Source: an uncultured Lachnospiraceae bacterium (GTDB lineage Bacteria > Bacillota > Clostridia > Lachnospirales > Lachnospiraceae). From it: DNA of 64,000 bases. This document shows, in pieces, positions 1 to 7,980 of the stretch. The stretch covers positions 1 to 64,000 of the forward strand of contig CAJTPO010000010.1 of the NCBI GenBank assembly GCA_910578115.1, in the 5' to 3' direction. The notes beneath the pieces were generated by a model. It did no database searches and was not told the DNA's origin. It saw only the letters and a list, made by a program, of their open reading frames with translations. Both the position numbers and the translations under genes were made by a program. How positions within the stretch are numbered: position 1 is the stretch's first letter; every line of letters starts with the position of its first letter.

Positions 1-47
1 TCATGGCGTTTTGTGCCTTGAGCGGAGCGAAAGGAATGGATATAAAC

Positions 48-1214
48 ATGAAAAAGAAAATACTTAGTGTACTGTTGGCGGCATGTATGCTCACGGGCAT
101 CCTGAGCGGATGCGGAGGTCAGGAGAATGCTGCTCCGGCGGCTGATACGGCTGATACGGCGGGAACGGAAGAGAGTGCTGCCGTGGAGGAAGAGCCGGCA
201 GAGGCAGAGGAATCCGCGCAGGAGGCGGAGAGTGAGGTGCCGGCAGAGGAGGATGCAGAGCCGGGAGAAATGGACGCCGCGGATGGAGCGGGGAGTATTA
301 TGACCATCAATGGTGAGGAGCTGACAAAGATCGGATTGTCCGTAGCGGCGATGGATAACGAGTTTACGACGAATTTGGCAGACAGTCTGCAGTCGGCGGC
401 AGAGGAATACGGTGTGGAGACAGTGATCGCGCAGGCGGACCAGACTACGGCCAAGCAGGTGGAACAGATTGAGAACATGGTGATCTCAGGCTGTCAGGCA
501 ATCTGTGTCATTCCCGTAGATCTGACAGGCATTCTGGACGCGCTGAAGGCGGCGAAGGAACAGGGCGTAGTGATCTCCATGTGCGGCTGCATTCCGGAAT
601 CAAAAGACTACTATGATGTGGTTGCCAATGTAGAGCAGTTCGATCTGGGGCAGAGCGCGGCGAAGGCAGCAGCCGAGTGGATTGACGCCACGTTCCCGGA
701 TGCAGAGGATGGCAGCATAGAAGTGGGAATCCTGGCATTGAACAATACGGAAGAGGCCATTAAGAGAGAACAGGGACTGGAAGAGATCGAGAAGCTGACC
801 TCCAAGGCCAGAATCGTTGAGGTGTACGATGCTACGGGAGCGTCATCGATCCCCACAAAGGCGCAGGAATTTACAGAGATGATGCTGGTTTCTCATCCTG
901 ATGTAAAGTGTATTCTGGCATATTCGGATTTCATGGGGCTTCCGGCGGATGAGGTCATCATGAGGACGCCGTCTATTGACAAGAGTCAATTCGGTATATT
1001 TGGCTGTGACTATTCTTCGACGGGATGCGAGGCCATCAACAAGTCCATTACGGATGAGAGTACCTACAGAGGTTCCGGTGCCTTCGGCGTAGTATTCGGT
1101 AAAGTCATGTTTGATACGGTGACCGGTGCGGTGGAGGTGGATGATCTGGGTGTTTACTATGAGCCTACCTTCGATATCAACGCAGGCAATGTGGCGGAGT
1201 ATCTGAAAAAGTAA
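48..1214 (+). CDS. Sugar ABC transporter substrate-binding lipoprotein
   Basis: Extracytoplasmic binding protein that delivers a sugar to the ATPase and permease encoded just downstream. The start at 48 (MKKKILSVLL) is chosen because an AAGGA site lies upstream and a lipoprotein signal follows directly, with lipobox LSGC at Cys22. The open frame back to base 3 is not needed. Residues 23 to about 85 form an Ala/Glu/Asp-rich linker. The rest is a type 1 periplasmic-binding fold of the RbsB/Peripla_BP_4 kind (LTKIGLSVAAMDNEF near the start of the domain, IFGCDYSSTG later). The family binds ribose, galactose, xylose or AI-2-like ligands. The actual ligand cannot be told from the sequence. Confidence 0.9.
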   Translation: MKKKILSVLLAACMLTGILSGCGGQENAAPAADTADTAGTEESAAVEEEPAEAEESAQEAESEVPAEEDAEPGEMDAADGAGSIMTINGEELTKIGLSVAAMDNEFTTNLADSLQSAAEEYGVETVIAQADQTTAKQVEQIENMVISGCQAICVIPVDLTGILDALKAAKEQGVVISMCGCIPESKDYYDVVANVEQFDLGQSAAKAAAEWIDATFPDAEDGSIEVGILALNNTEEAIKREQGLEEIEKLTSKARIVEVYDATGASSIPTKAQEFTEMMLVSHPDVKCILAYSDFMGLPADEVIMRTPSIDKSQFGIFGCDYSSTGCEAINKSITDESTYRGSGAFGVVFGKVMFDTVTGAVEVDDLGVYYEPTFDINAGNVAEYLKK

Positions 1215-1238
1215 AGTAACAGCATTTACTGCAGTGAG

Positions 1239-1264
1239 GAAGTAGCCTGTTAACAGGCTACTTC
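1239..1264 (+). other. Perfect intercistronic stem-loop after the binding-protein gene
   Basis: A 26-base perfect inverted repeat (arms GAAGTAGCCTGTT and its complement) lies 25 bases after the stop codon. No T-run follows. It is more likely an mRNA-stabilising or partial-termination stem that lets the binding protein be made in excess over the ATPase and permease (inference). Confidence 0.7.
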
Positions 1265-1360
1265 TGTAGTTAAGGGTATCTTTACGGAATGAAAATGTAA
1301 CAGGGAAGCCGCAGGCTGGACTGCCGCCTGTTATATGGAAAGAACAATGAGGATAATAGA

Positions 1361-2839
1361 ATGGGTACAATTCTGGAATTACAGCATATAAGTAAATTCT
1401 ATCCCGGTGTTGTTGCACTTGACGATGTCAGTTTGAAGATTGAAGAGGGACAGGTCCATGCGTTGATGGGAGAGAACGGAGCCGGAAAATCAACGATGAT
1501 CAAGGCGATCAGCGGAGCCATAAAACCGGAGCGGGGGTCCATTATCATACAGGGTGAGACGTTTTCGAGTTTGACGCCGGCATTGTCCAGGGAAAAAGGA
1601 ATTGGCGTCATTTACCAGGAATTTAATCTGGTTCCGACGATGTCGGTGGTGGAGAATATTTTTCTGGGCGAGAAGGTGGGGAATTCCTTTATGCCTGATT
1701 TTGAGATGATGCACAGGAAAGCGCGGGAGATTTTTGATGAGTTTGGCGTAGACATTGACACGAAGGCTATGGTCAGTGAGCTGACGCCGGGAAAGCAGCA
1801 GCTGGTGGAGATTGCCAAGACACTGACGAGAAATGTTAAGCTGATCATTATGGATGAACCCAGCGCCTCTATTTCGGTGGCGGATGTGAATACGTTGTTC
1901 GGCATCATCAGGAAACTGCAGAAAAAGGGAGTGACGATCATCTATATTTCGCACAGAATGGAAGAGGTATTTGAGATTGCGGATTGTGTCAGTATTATGA
2001 GAGACGGACACTATATCGGCACAAAGGACAGGAAGGAAGTGTCCCGGAAGGAGCTGATTACGATGATGGTCGGCAGAGAGTTGAATGAATCCTATCCGGA
2101 GCGTAAGAAGGAGCATGGGGAATGTGTTCTGGAAGTTGAGCATCTGTATGGAAACGGTGACCGGGATATCAGCTTTCGACTGAATAAGGGCGAGATCCTG
2201 GGGATTGCCGGACTTGTGGGAGCGGGCAGGACGGAGCTTGCCAAGGTAATCTATGGTGCAGCCAAAATGGACAGAGGCGTGATCCGTATCCAGGGCAGGG
2301 AGATCAGTATCAAAACGCCGCATGATGCGATTGCGGCAGGCATCGGGTATATTCCGGAGGACCGGAAGAATGAAGGAGCTTTTCTGGAATTTCCCATTGA
2401 CTGGAATATATCGATCATGAGTCTGAGAAGGTTATCTAAGAACATGGTCGTGATCGTCAGGCAGATTGATGAGCTGGCGGCTTCTTTTCAGAAGAAGCTT
2501 GGTATAAAGACACCGTCGTTAAAGCAGTATGTGAAGAATTTGAGCGGCGGTAATCAGCAGAAGGTGGTGGTTGCGAAAACGCTTGCAACCAACAGCAGTA
2601 TCATCATTTTCGATGAGCCTACCAGAGGCATAGATGTGGGGGCGAAGCAGGAAATCTACCAGCTGATGAATACGCTTGTAGAACAGGGGATTTCCATTAT
2701 TATGATCTCTTCTGAGATGGAGGAATTGATCGGTATGAGCGACCGGATCATCGTAATGCATGAAGGAACTGTTTCAGGAGAATTACGGAAAGAAGATTTT
2801 TCACAGAATAAGATTCTGGAATATGCTTCAGGAATATAG
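1361..2839 (+). CDS. Sugar ABC transporter ATP-binding protein (RbsA/MglA type, two ATPase domains)
   Basis: Cytoplasmic ATPase that powers sugar import with the permease 14 bases downstream. It has 492 residues, the usual length for fused two-domain sugar ATPases. The first domain has Walker A GENGAGKST at 37-45 and Walker B IIMDEPSAS. The second has the degenerate P-loop GLVGAGRTEL, signature LSGGNQQKVVVAK and Walker B IIIFDEPTRG. The degenerate second P-loop and the GGNQQK signature are typical of RbsA, MglA and XylG. Substrate unknown. Confidence 0.93.
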   Translation: MGTILELQHISKFYPGVVALDDVSLKIEEGQVHALMGENGAGKSTMIKAISGAIKPERGSIIIQGETFSSLTPALSREKGIGVIYQEFNLVPTMSVVENIFLGEKVGNSFMPDFEMMHRKAREIFDEFGVDIDTKAMVSELTPGKQQLVEIAKTLTRNVKLIIMDEPSASISVADVNTLFGIIRKLQKKGVTIIYISHRMEEVFEIADCVSIMRDGHYIGTKDRKEVSRKELITMMVGRELNESYPERKKEHGECVLEVEHLYGNGDRDISFRLNKGEILGIAGLVGAGRTELAKVIYGAAKMDRGVIRIQGREISIKTPHDAIAAGIGYIPEDRKNEGAFLEFPIDWNISIMSLRRLSKNMVVIVRQIDELAASFQKKLGIKTPSLKQYVKNLSGGNQQKVVVAKTLATNSSIIIFDEPTRGIDVGAKQEIYQLMNTLVEQGISIIMISSEMEELIGMSDRIIVMHEGTVSGELRKEDFSQNKILEYASGI

Positions 2840-2853
2840 GAGGTTGGGCAGTC

Positions 2854-3849
2854 ATGGAAGAAAACAAAAAGTTTAGTGTGGGAGAGTTTCTGCGTAATAA
2901 TATGGCATGGGTACTGCTGATCGTATGCTCGGCAATCTTTGCGGTCATTTCTCCGAATTTTTTCTCAATGGTCAATATTATCAATATTTTGAATCAGAAT
3001 GCATATATTATCATCACTGCGTTGGGAATATCTTTTATCATGATGGCGGGAGAGGTGGATATCTCGGTAGGATATGCAATCTCGCTGAATGGTGTCGTGG
3101 TGGCGGTGCTGATGACGAAGATGGGAGTACATCCCGTGTTGGGTGTGGTGATCTCTATTGTTCTGGGGATCGTGATCTGTCTGGTCAATATGTTGATCGC
3201 ATATAAGCTGAATCTGCAGCTGTTTATGGCTACGGTAGGAACAACGACTATATTTCAGGGGCTTGCGTTTGTTATGACGCAGTCCAAGACGATCAGTGAC
3301 CTGCCGCCGGCGTTCAAGGTGATCGGCCAGGGGTATCTGGGAGCGATTCCGATTCCGGTATTGATCGCATTTATTTTATTCATCATTGTGAGTTTTATTT
3401 TGAATAAGACTTATATCGGAAGATATGTGTTTGCGATTGGCGGTAATGTGGAGGCGGCCAGACTTGCCGGAATCAATGTATTTGGTATGAAGCTGTTTAT
3501 TGCTTCTATTGCCGGATTTATGACCGGTGTGGGAGCGATCATTCTGTCAGCCAGGCTGGGATCTGTTACAGCTAATATGGGAACCGGTCTGGAATTTACG
3601 ATTATTACGGCGGTGTTGTTGGGCGGTGTCAGTGTCCGCGGAGGTGAGGGAAAGATTTCCGGTGTCGTTGCCGGTGTTCTGATCCTGGCAATTCTCTCCA
3701 ACGGTATGCAGCTTGCGCGTTTGGATGTTTATTATCAATTCGTGGCGAAAGGTATTATTATGCTGGCGGCGATCGGGTTCGATGTGTTCCAGTTAAACCG
3801 CCGGAAGAAAGCGACAGTGAAAGTACAGGCAGTGGACAAAAAGGAATAG
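2854..3849 (+). CDS. Sugar ABC transporter permease (RbsC type)
   Basis: Membrane channel of the preceding sugar importer, 331 residues and almost entirely hydrophobic helices. It carries the family segments GEVDISVGYAISLNG near residue 67 and GGNVEAARLAGINV near residue 195, where a cytoplasmic loop contacts the ATPase. The C-terminus is short and basic. It completes a binding protein-ATPase-permease set on one strand. An AGGAGG site precedes the ATG. Confidence 0.92.
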   Translation: MEENKKFSVGEFLRNNMAWVLLIVCSAIFAVISPNFFSMVNIINILNQNAYIIITALGISFIMMAGEVDISVGYAISLNGVVVAVLMTKMGVHPVLGVVISIVLGIVICLVNMLIAYKLNLQLFMATVGTTTIFQGLAFVMTQSKTISDLPPAFKVIGQGYLGAIPIPVLIAFILFIIVSFILNKTYIGRYVFAIGGNVEAARLAGINVFGMKLFIASIAGFMTGVGAIILSARLGSVTANMGTGLEFTIITAVLLGGVSVRGGEGKISGVVAGVLILAILSNGMQLARLDVYYQFVAKGIIMLAAIGFDVFQLNRRKKATVKVQAVDKKE

Positions 3850-3872
3850 CGGTATCCGCTCCCAATGTATAC

Positions 3873-3901
3873 TTGCGGTGGACGTCTGTTCCGATTATAA
3901 T
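3873..3901 (+). promoter_or_regulatory. Candidate sigma-A promoter for the PLP enzyme gene
   Basis: TTGCGG (3873-3878), a 17-base spacer and TATAAT (3896-3901) lie about 115 bases before the ATG at 4018. The fit suggests the enzyme has its own promoter and is not simply the fourth gene of the sugar transporter operon. Confidence 0.5.
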
Positions 3902-4017
3902 TTTATGTAGGATACCCTCAGTGAACCGGGCCCCTTTTCCATGGGGTGTCCGGGCGGGCATAGAGATGCAGGCGTGACGGGTAACAGTGTACTACAGCGG
4001 GAGAAAGGAATAATGTG

Positions 4018-5202
4018 ATGAAAGAGCAAAACCACTATTTAAAAGATTCGAGACTGATCGAAACCCACTACGGTGAGGAGTATGAGCATTATTACAATGC
4101 CATTGTGCCGCCTGTCTTCCTTAATTCGTTGAATGTGTTTCCCACCATCGACGACTATTATGACAGTGACAAGACGGACAGGCATGTATATTGTTATGGA
4201 AGGGTGCAGAATCCTACCGTCCGCATTCTGGAGGATAAGATCGCGGCGCTGGAGCATGGAGAGGGGGCGTTCGTCTTTTCCTCCGGGATGGCGGCGGCCA
4301 CTACGGCGGTGATGGCGGTGTGCCATACAGGCTCCCATATCGTCTGCGTGCGCAATGTGTACGGCCCGCTCAAAACTTTTTTGACGCAGCACTGCACAGA
4401 GCAATTCCAGATGCAGGTTACCTTCGTGAAAGGTGACAGGCTGGAAGAATTTGAGGAGGCCATAACGGACGATACGGATCTGGTGGTGCTGGAGAGCCCT
4501 TCTTCCATTATGATGACACTGCAGGATATCCGGGGTGTTGCGGCCATCGCGGGAGCGCACCGGGCCAGGATCTATATTGACAATACCTACTGCACACCGA
4601 TCTTCCAGAATCCGCTTGATCTGGGGGCGGACATGGTTATGCACACCATGTCCAAGTATATCGGCGGCCACAGTGATATCATTGGCGGGGTGCTGGTGGC
4701 GAAGGATAAAGAGCTGCTTGCGAAGCTGTCCCTGATGCGGGAACTGTACGGCGGTATTTTAGGACCGATGGAAGCCTGGCTGGGCATTCGCGGTATCCGC
4801 ACGCTGGAGGTGCGTCTGCGGCAGCATGAAAAGACAGCTCTTGCCGTGGCGGCGTATCTGGAAAAACACCCACGGGTGAAAAAGGTGTATTTTCCGGGGC
4901 TGCCCTCCTTCCCGCAGTATGAGCTGATGCAGAAGCAGCAGCAAGGTAACTGCGGCCTTATGAGCTTCGAACTTGATGGTTCGGTGGAGCAGACGAAGGC
5001 GTTTTGTCAGGCCCTTCGCATCTTTAAGATCGGGGTAAGCTGGGGCGGCTTCGAGAGCCTTGTGACCATGCCGTTTGCGAGAGCGTCCGAGGAGGAAACG
5101 GCATGGCTTGGTGGGGCACAGAATCTGATCAGGATTCATTGCGGCCTGGAAGGGGAGGAGAATCTGATCGCGGACCTGGAACAGGCATTTGCCGCTTTAT
5201 AG
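4018..5202 (+). CDS. Cys/Met metabolism PLP-dependent enzyme (cystathionine gamma-synthase / methionine gamma-lyase family)
   Basis: Predicted cytoplasmic PLP enzyme of the trans-sulfuration family, 394 residues, normal length. Family marks are YCYGRVQNPT (the Tyr-x-Arg that binds phosphate from the neighbouring subunit), SSGMAAATTAV, and the PLP lysine in TMSKYIGGHSD. The ATG at 4018 has AAAGGA eight bases upstream; a GTG at 4015 is in frame but less likely. Sequence alone does not separate cystathionine synthase or lyase, homocysteine synthase and methionine lyase activity. Its place behind a sugar transporter is unexplained. Confidence 0.88.
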   Translation: MKEQNHYLKDSRLIETHYGEEYEHYYNAIVPPVFLNSLNVFPTIDDYYDSDKTDRHVYCYGRVQNPTVRILEDKIAALEHGEGAFVFSSGMAAATTAVMAVCHTGSHIVCVRNVYGPLKTFLTQHCTEQFQMQVTFVKGDRLEEFEEAITDDTDLVVLESPSSIMMTLQDIRGVAAIAGAHRARIYIDNTYCTPIFQNPLDLGADMVMHTMSKYIGGHSDIIGGVLVAKDKELLAKLSLMRELYGGILGPMEAWLGIRGIRTLEVRLRQHEKTALAVAAYLEKHPRVKKVYFPGLPSFPQYELMQKQQQGNCGLMSFELDGSVEQTKAFCQALRIFKIGVSWGGFESLVTMPFARASEEETAWLGGAQNLIRIHCGLEGEENLIADLEQAFAAL

Positions 5203-5291
5203 GGACGGGCAGCAGTTTTCAGCTTAGCGGTTCATGCGGTATAGGATAAGGCGGCCTGTGTCAACAGATGGGGAGATGGGACGCCTGTGCA

Positions 5292-5371
5292 GGAACTGCA
5301 GAAGAGAGAGTGATGCAGGAGGTTTACGGATGGAACTGCAGAAGAGAGAGTAATGCAGGAGGTTTGTGGAT
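5292..5371 (+). repeat. Two tandem 40-bp units duplicating the ribosome binding site of the response-regulator gene
   Basis: Units 5292-5331 and 5332-5371 differ at only a few positions. Each has AGGAGG (5317-5322 and 5357-5362) followed seven bases later by ATG (5330 and 5370). The first ATG opens a seven-codon ORF, MELQKRE, whose TAA stop at 5351-5353 falls just before the second Shine-Dalgarno site. The second ATG is the regulator's start. Confidence 0.85.
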
Positions 5372-6053
5372 GAAGCTGTTGATCATAGAAGACGATACCG
5401 GTTTAAACCGTGGCATATCCTTTGCGATGGAGCAGGAGGGATATGCGGTGGTGAGTGCACGCACGCTGCGGGAAGGAGAGGCGCTTTTTGTGCAGGAAAA
5501 GCCGGATGCCGTTATATTGGACTTGAATCTGCCCGACGGCGACGGTCTTGACTTCTGTAAGAAGGTGCGTCAGCGGCCCGGCACAGAAGGAGAGACGGTA
5601 ATTCTGATGCTGACGGCGCGGGATCTGGAGACGGATGAAATCATGGGGCTGACGAGCGGGGCGGACGACTATATCACGAAGCCTTTCTCGGTCTCCGTCT
5701 TAAAGATCAGGCTGCAGAATATCCTGCGCAGGAAGGGTGAGCGGAACGAGGCGGCGCAGACGACGATCACGTCCGGGGATGTGACGCTGGATCTGCGGAC
5801 TTTCCGTGCCTTTAGTCAGGGAGAAGAGCTGGACCTGAGTATGACGGAATTCCGGCTGCTGCAGTTTTTTCTGGAGAATAAGAACCGGGCGCTGTTAAAG
5901 GAGCAGATCCTGCAGCGGGTGTGGGATGTGGACGGAAATTATGTGGAAGAGAATACGCTGTCTGTCAATATCAGCCGCCTGCGCAGGAAACTGGGCGGCG
6001 ATCATATCCGCACCATTCAGGGCATTGGCTATCTGTGGGAGGAGAAGGCGTGA
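5370..6053 (+). CDS. OmpR-family response regulator
   Basis: DNA-binding response regulator of 227 residues. The receiver domain has the acidic pair IIEDD at the N-terminus, phospho-acceptor Asp51 in AVILDLNLPDGDG, and the conserved Lys in YITKPF. The C-terminal winged helix has SMTEFRLLQFF and NISRLRRKLGG. The start at 5370 follows the second AGGAGG of a duplicated leader. The kinase gene overlaps its stop (TGATG), so the two are co-translated. With the exporter operon 130 bases downstream, it resembles BceR/VanR-type systems that switch on antimicrobial-peptide exporters (inference). Confidence 0.92.
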   Translation: MKLLIIEDDTGLNRGISFAMEQEGYAVVSARTLREGEALFVQEKPDAVILDLNLPDGDGLDFCKKVRQRPGTEGETVILMLTARDLETDEIMGLTSGADDYITKPFSVSVLKIRLQNILRRKGERNEAAQTTITSGDVTLDLRTFRAFSQGEELDLSMTEFRLLQFFLENKNRALLKEQILQRVWDVDGNYVEENTLSVNISRLRRKLGGDHIRTIQGIGYLWEEKA

Positions 6054-7003
6054 TGGGGACGGCAGGGCAGACAGTAATCTGGATCCTGGCGGTCTGTCTT
6101 GGGCTGTGCCTGACGGCGTTTGCTGTGGGTACGGCCTGGTTTTTGCTGCAGTGGCGGAAGATGGACCGGATTCTGGACAGTTTTCAGCGGAGCAGTCCGG
6201 ACGGTGAGAGACGTGACATGCCGGTTGATGTGGATATTCAGGAGACAAGGGAATCCAGGATCGTCAGTCAGCTGCGGCGTATTGTAACGGACGCCCGATT
6301 TCGGGAAGAGCAGGCGGTGGGGGAGAAGGATCAGATCATGGAATTGCTCTCTGATCTGTCCCATCAGCTGAAAACACCGCTGGCAAATATCGTCATGGAT
6401 ACGGAGCTTCTGCAGGATCCGGCGATCGGCGGGGACGGAGACAAACGACGGGAATTTCTGCTGCATGTGAAAAGTCAGGCGGATAAGATGCAGTGGCTGA
6501 TGGCCAGTCTCTTGAAGGCTTCCCGGCTGGAAAACGGGATGATCCGGTTTCCTGTGGAGGCAGCAGGGATCAAGGAGACGATCGCACGCTCTCTGGGGCA
6601 TGTCTACGGGCAGGCGGCGGCGAAGGACATTGCACTGGCGGTGGAGGAATTTCAGGACTTTAACCTGATCCACAATCCGAAATGGACTGCGGAAGCACTG
6701 GCCAATATTCTGGAAAATGCCATCAAATATTCGCCCCGGCACAGCAGCATCCACGTGAGTGTGACGAGGCTGGATCTGTATACGAAGATCACCATCGCCG
6801 ATGAGGGGATCGGTATTTCTGAGAAGGAATATAACCTGATCTTTAAGCGTTTCTACCGGAGCGGGACGGTGGAACAGCAGGAGGGCAGCGGGCTGGGGCT
6901 TTATCTGGCGCAGCTGATCGTACAGCAGGAGAAAGGGTATATCACGGTGGCGTCCAGAGTGGGGCAGGGAAGCCGCTTTTCTTTGTTTTTGTTGAATGCA
7001 TGA
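6053..7003 (+). CDS. Sensor histidine kinase (intramembrane-sensing, short N-terminus)
   Basis: 316-residue membrane kinase. It has one clear hydrophobic segment (about 8-34), a short linker, then HisKA with His104 in SDLSHQLKTPLAN. The ATPase region has ENAIKYSPRHS, DEGIGI and GSGLGLYLAQ. There is almost no extracytoplasmic sensor, as in BceS-type kinases, which take their signal from a partner ABC exporter. The start ATG overlaps the regulator's stop. The exporter at 7186-10670 is the likely partner and target. Confidence 0.9.
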   Translation: MGTAGQTVIWILAVCLGLCLTAFAVGTAWFLLQWRKMDRILDSFQRSSPDGERRDMPVDVDIQETRESRIVSQLRRIVTDARFREEQAVGEKDQIMELLSDLSHQLKTPLANIVMDTELLQDPAIGGDGDKRREFLLHVKSQADKMQWLMASLLKASRLENGMIRFPVEAAGIKETIARSLGHVYGQAAAKDIALAVEEFQDFNLIHNPKWTAEALANILENAIKYSPRHSSIHVSVTRLDLYTKITIADEGIGISEKEYNLIFKRFYRSGTVEQQEGSGLGLYLAQLIVQQEKGYITVASRVGQGSRFSLFLLNA

Positions 7004-7035
7004 GCCCTGCGGCTTTATCTTTGATTTATTTGTTC

Positions 7036-7099
7036 TGACAAAATTGTCACATCCTTTCCTTCGTTCTGTCAGGGTGCTGTAAGAAAGGTCTGATAGAAT
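7036..7099 (+). promoter_or_regulatory. Promoter/operator region of exporter A: inverted repeat plus 11-bp-phased CTGT repeats and -10
   Basis: An inverted repeat TGACAAAATTGTCA lies at 7036-7049. CTGTCA (7066-7071) and CTGTAA (7077-7082) are spaced exactly 11 bases. Eleven bases after the second is TAGAAT (7094-7099), a plausible -10. Direct repeats one helical turn apart in the -35 zone are the usual sites of OmpR-family regulators. The same CTGTAA-N11-TAnAAT layout occurs before exporter C at 42295-42317. Confidence 0.6.
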
Positions 7100-7185
7100 A
7101 GAATTGTAAAACTTATAATACAGGAACGATTCTTTCAGACAACACGATAAGTTGGAGGTAAGACGATAAGGAGGAAAGGAATTAC

Positions 7186-7980
7186 ATGAAAATATTGGAA
7201 ACCAGCGACTTAAAGAAGTATTATGGCAATGGCGATATTCAGGTGAAGGCCCTGGACGGCGTCAATCTGTCCATCGAGGAAGGAGAATTTGCGGCGGTGG
7301 TGGGCACTTCCGGTTCCGGGAAATCCACGCTGCTGCACATGCTGGGCGGGCTGGACTATGCCACCGGCGGTACGGTCACGGTAGCAGGGAAGAAGATCTT
7401 CGAGTTGAATGAGAACGAGCTGACCATATTCCGCAGGCGGCAGATCGGCTTTATCTTCCAGAGTTATAATCTGGTGCCGATCTTAAGTGTCTATGAGAAT
7501 ATCGTGCTGCCGCTGGAGCTGGACGGGCGCAGCGTGGACGAAGGGTTTGTGAAGGATATCGTCCACACGCTTGGCCTGGAGAATAAGCTCGATAATCTGC
7601 CGGGCCAGCTGTCGGGCGGACAGCAGCAGCGGGTGGCCATCGCGAGAGCGCTGGTGACGAAGCCGGCCATCATCCTGGCCGACGAACCCACCGGTAATCT
7701 GGACAGCAGGACAACACAGGAAGTGCTGGGGCTTTTGAAGCTGACGGGAGAACAGTTTCACCAGACGATCGTGATGATCACGCACAATGAGGCGCTGGCC
7801 CAGCTTTGCGACAGGGTGATCCATATCGAGGACGGACGTATCGTGGAGGACCATTCGGGAAATAACCGGGCGAACCGTTCTGAGCAGCCTGCAGAGCGGA
7901 ATGCTTCCGGGAAAGCAGCCTCTATGATGAATGCGAAGAAACCGGCATCTGCTGGCAAAGACGGGGAGGTGCGCTTATGA
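7186..7980 (+). CDS. ABC exporter A, ATP-binding protein (MacB/BceA type)
   Basis: 264-residue ATPase for the permease that overlaps its stop by four bases (ATGA). Walker A is GTSGSGKST at 40-48, signature LSGGQQQRVAIARAL, Walker B IILADEPTGNLDS, and H-loop MITHNEAL. Residues from about 225 onward are an extra low-complexity basic/Ala tail absent from ATPases B and C in this window. The family drives FtsX-like permeases that remove peptides or lipid-linked molecules from the membrane. Confidence 0.93.
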   Translation: MKILETSDLKKYYGNGDIQVKALDGVNLSIEEGEFAAVVGTSGSGKSTLLHMLGGLDYATGGTVTVAGKKIFELNENELTIFRRRQIGFIFQSYNLVPILSVYENIVLPLELDGRSVDEGFVKDIVHTLGLENKLDNLPGQLSGGQQQRVAIARALVTKPAIILADEPTGNLDSRTTQEVLGLLKLTGEQFHQTIVMITHNEALAQLCDRVIHIEDGRIVEDHSGNNRANRSEQPAERNASGKAASMMNAKKPASAGKDGEVRL

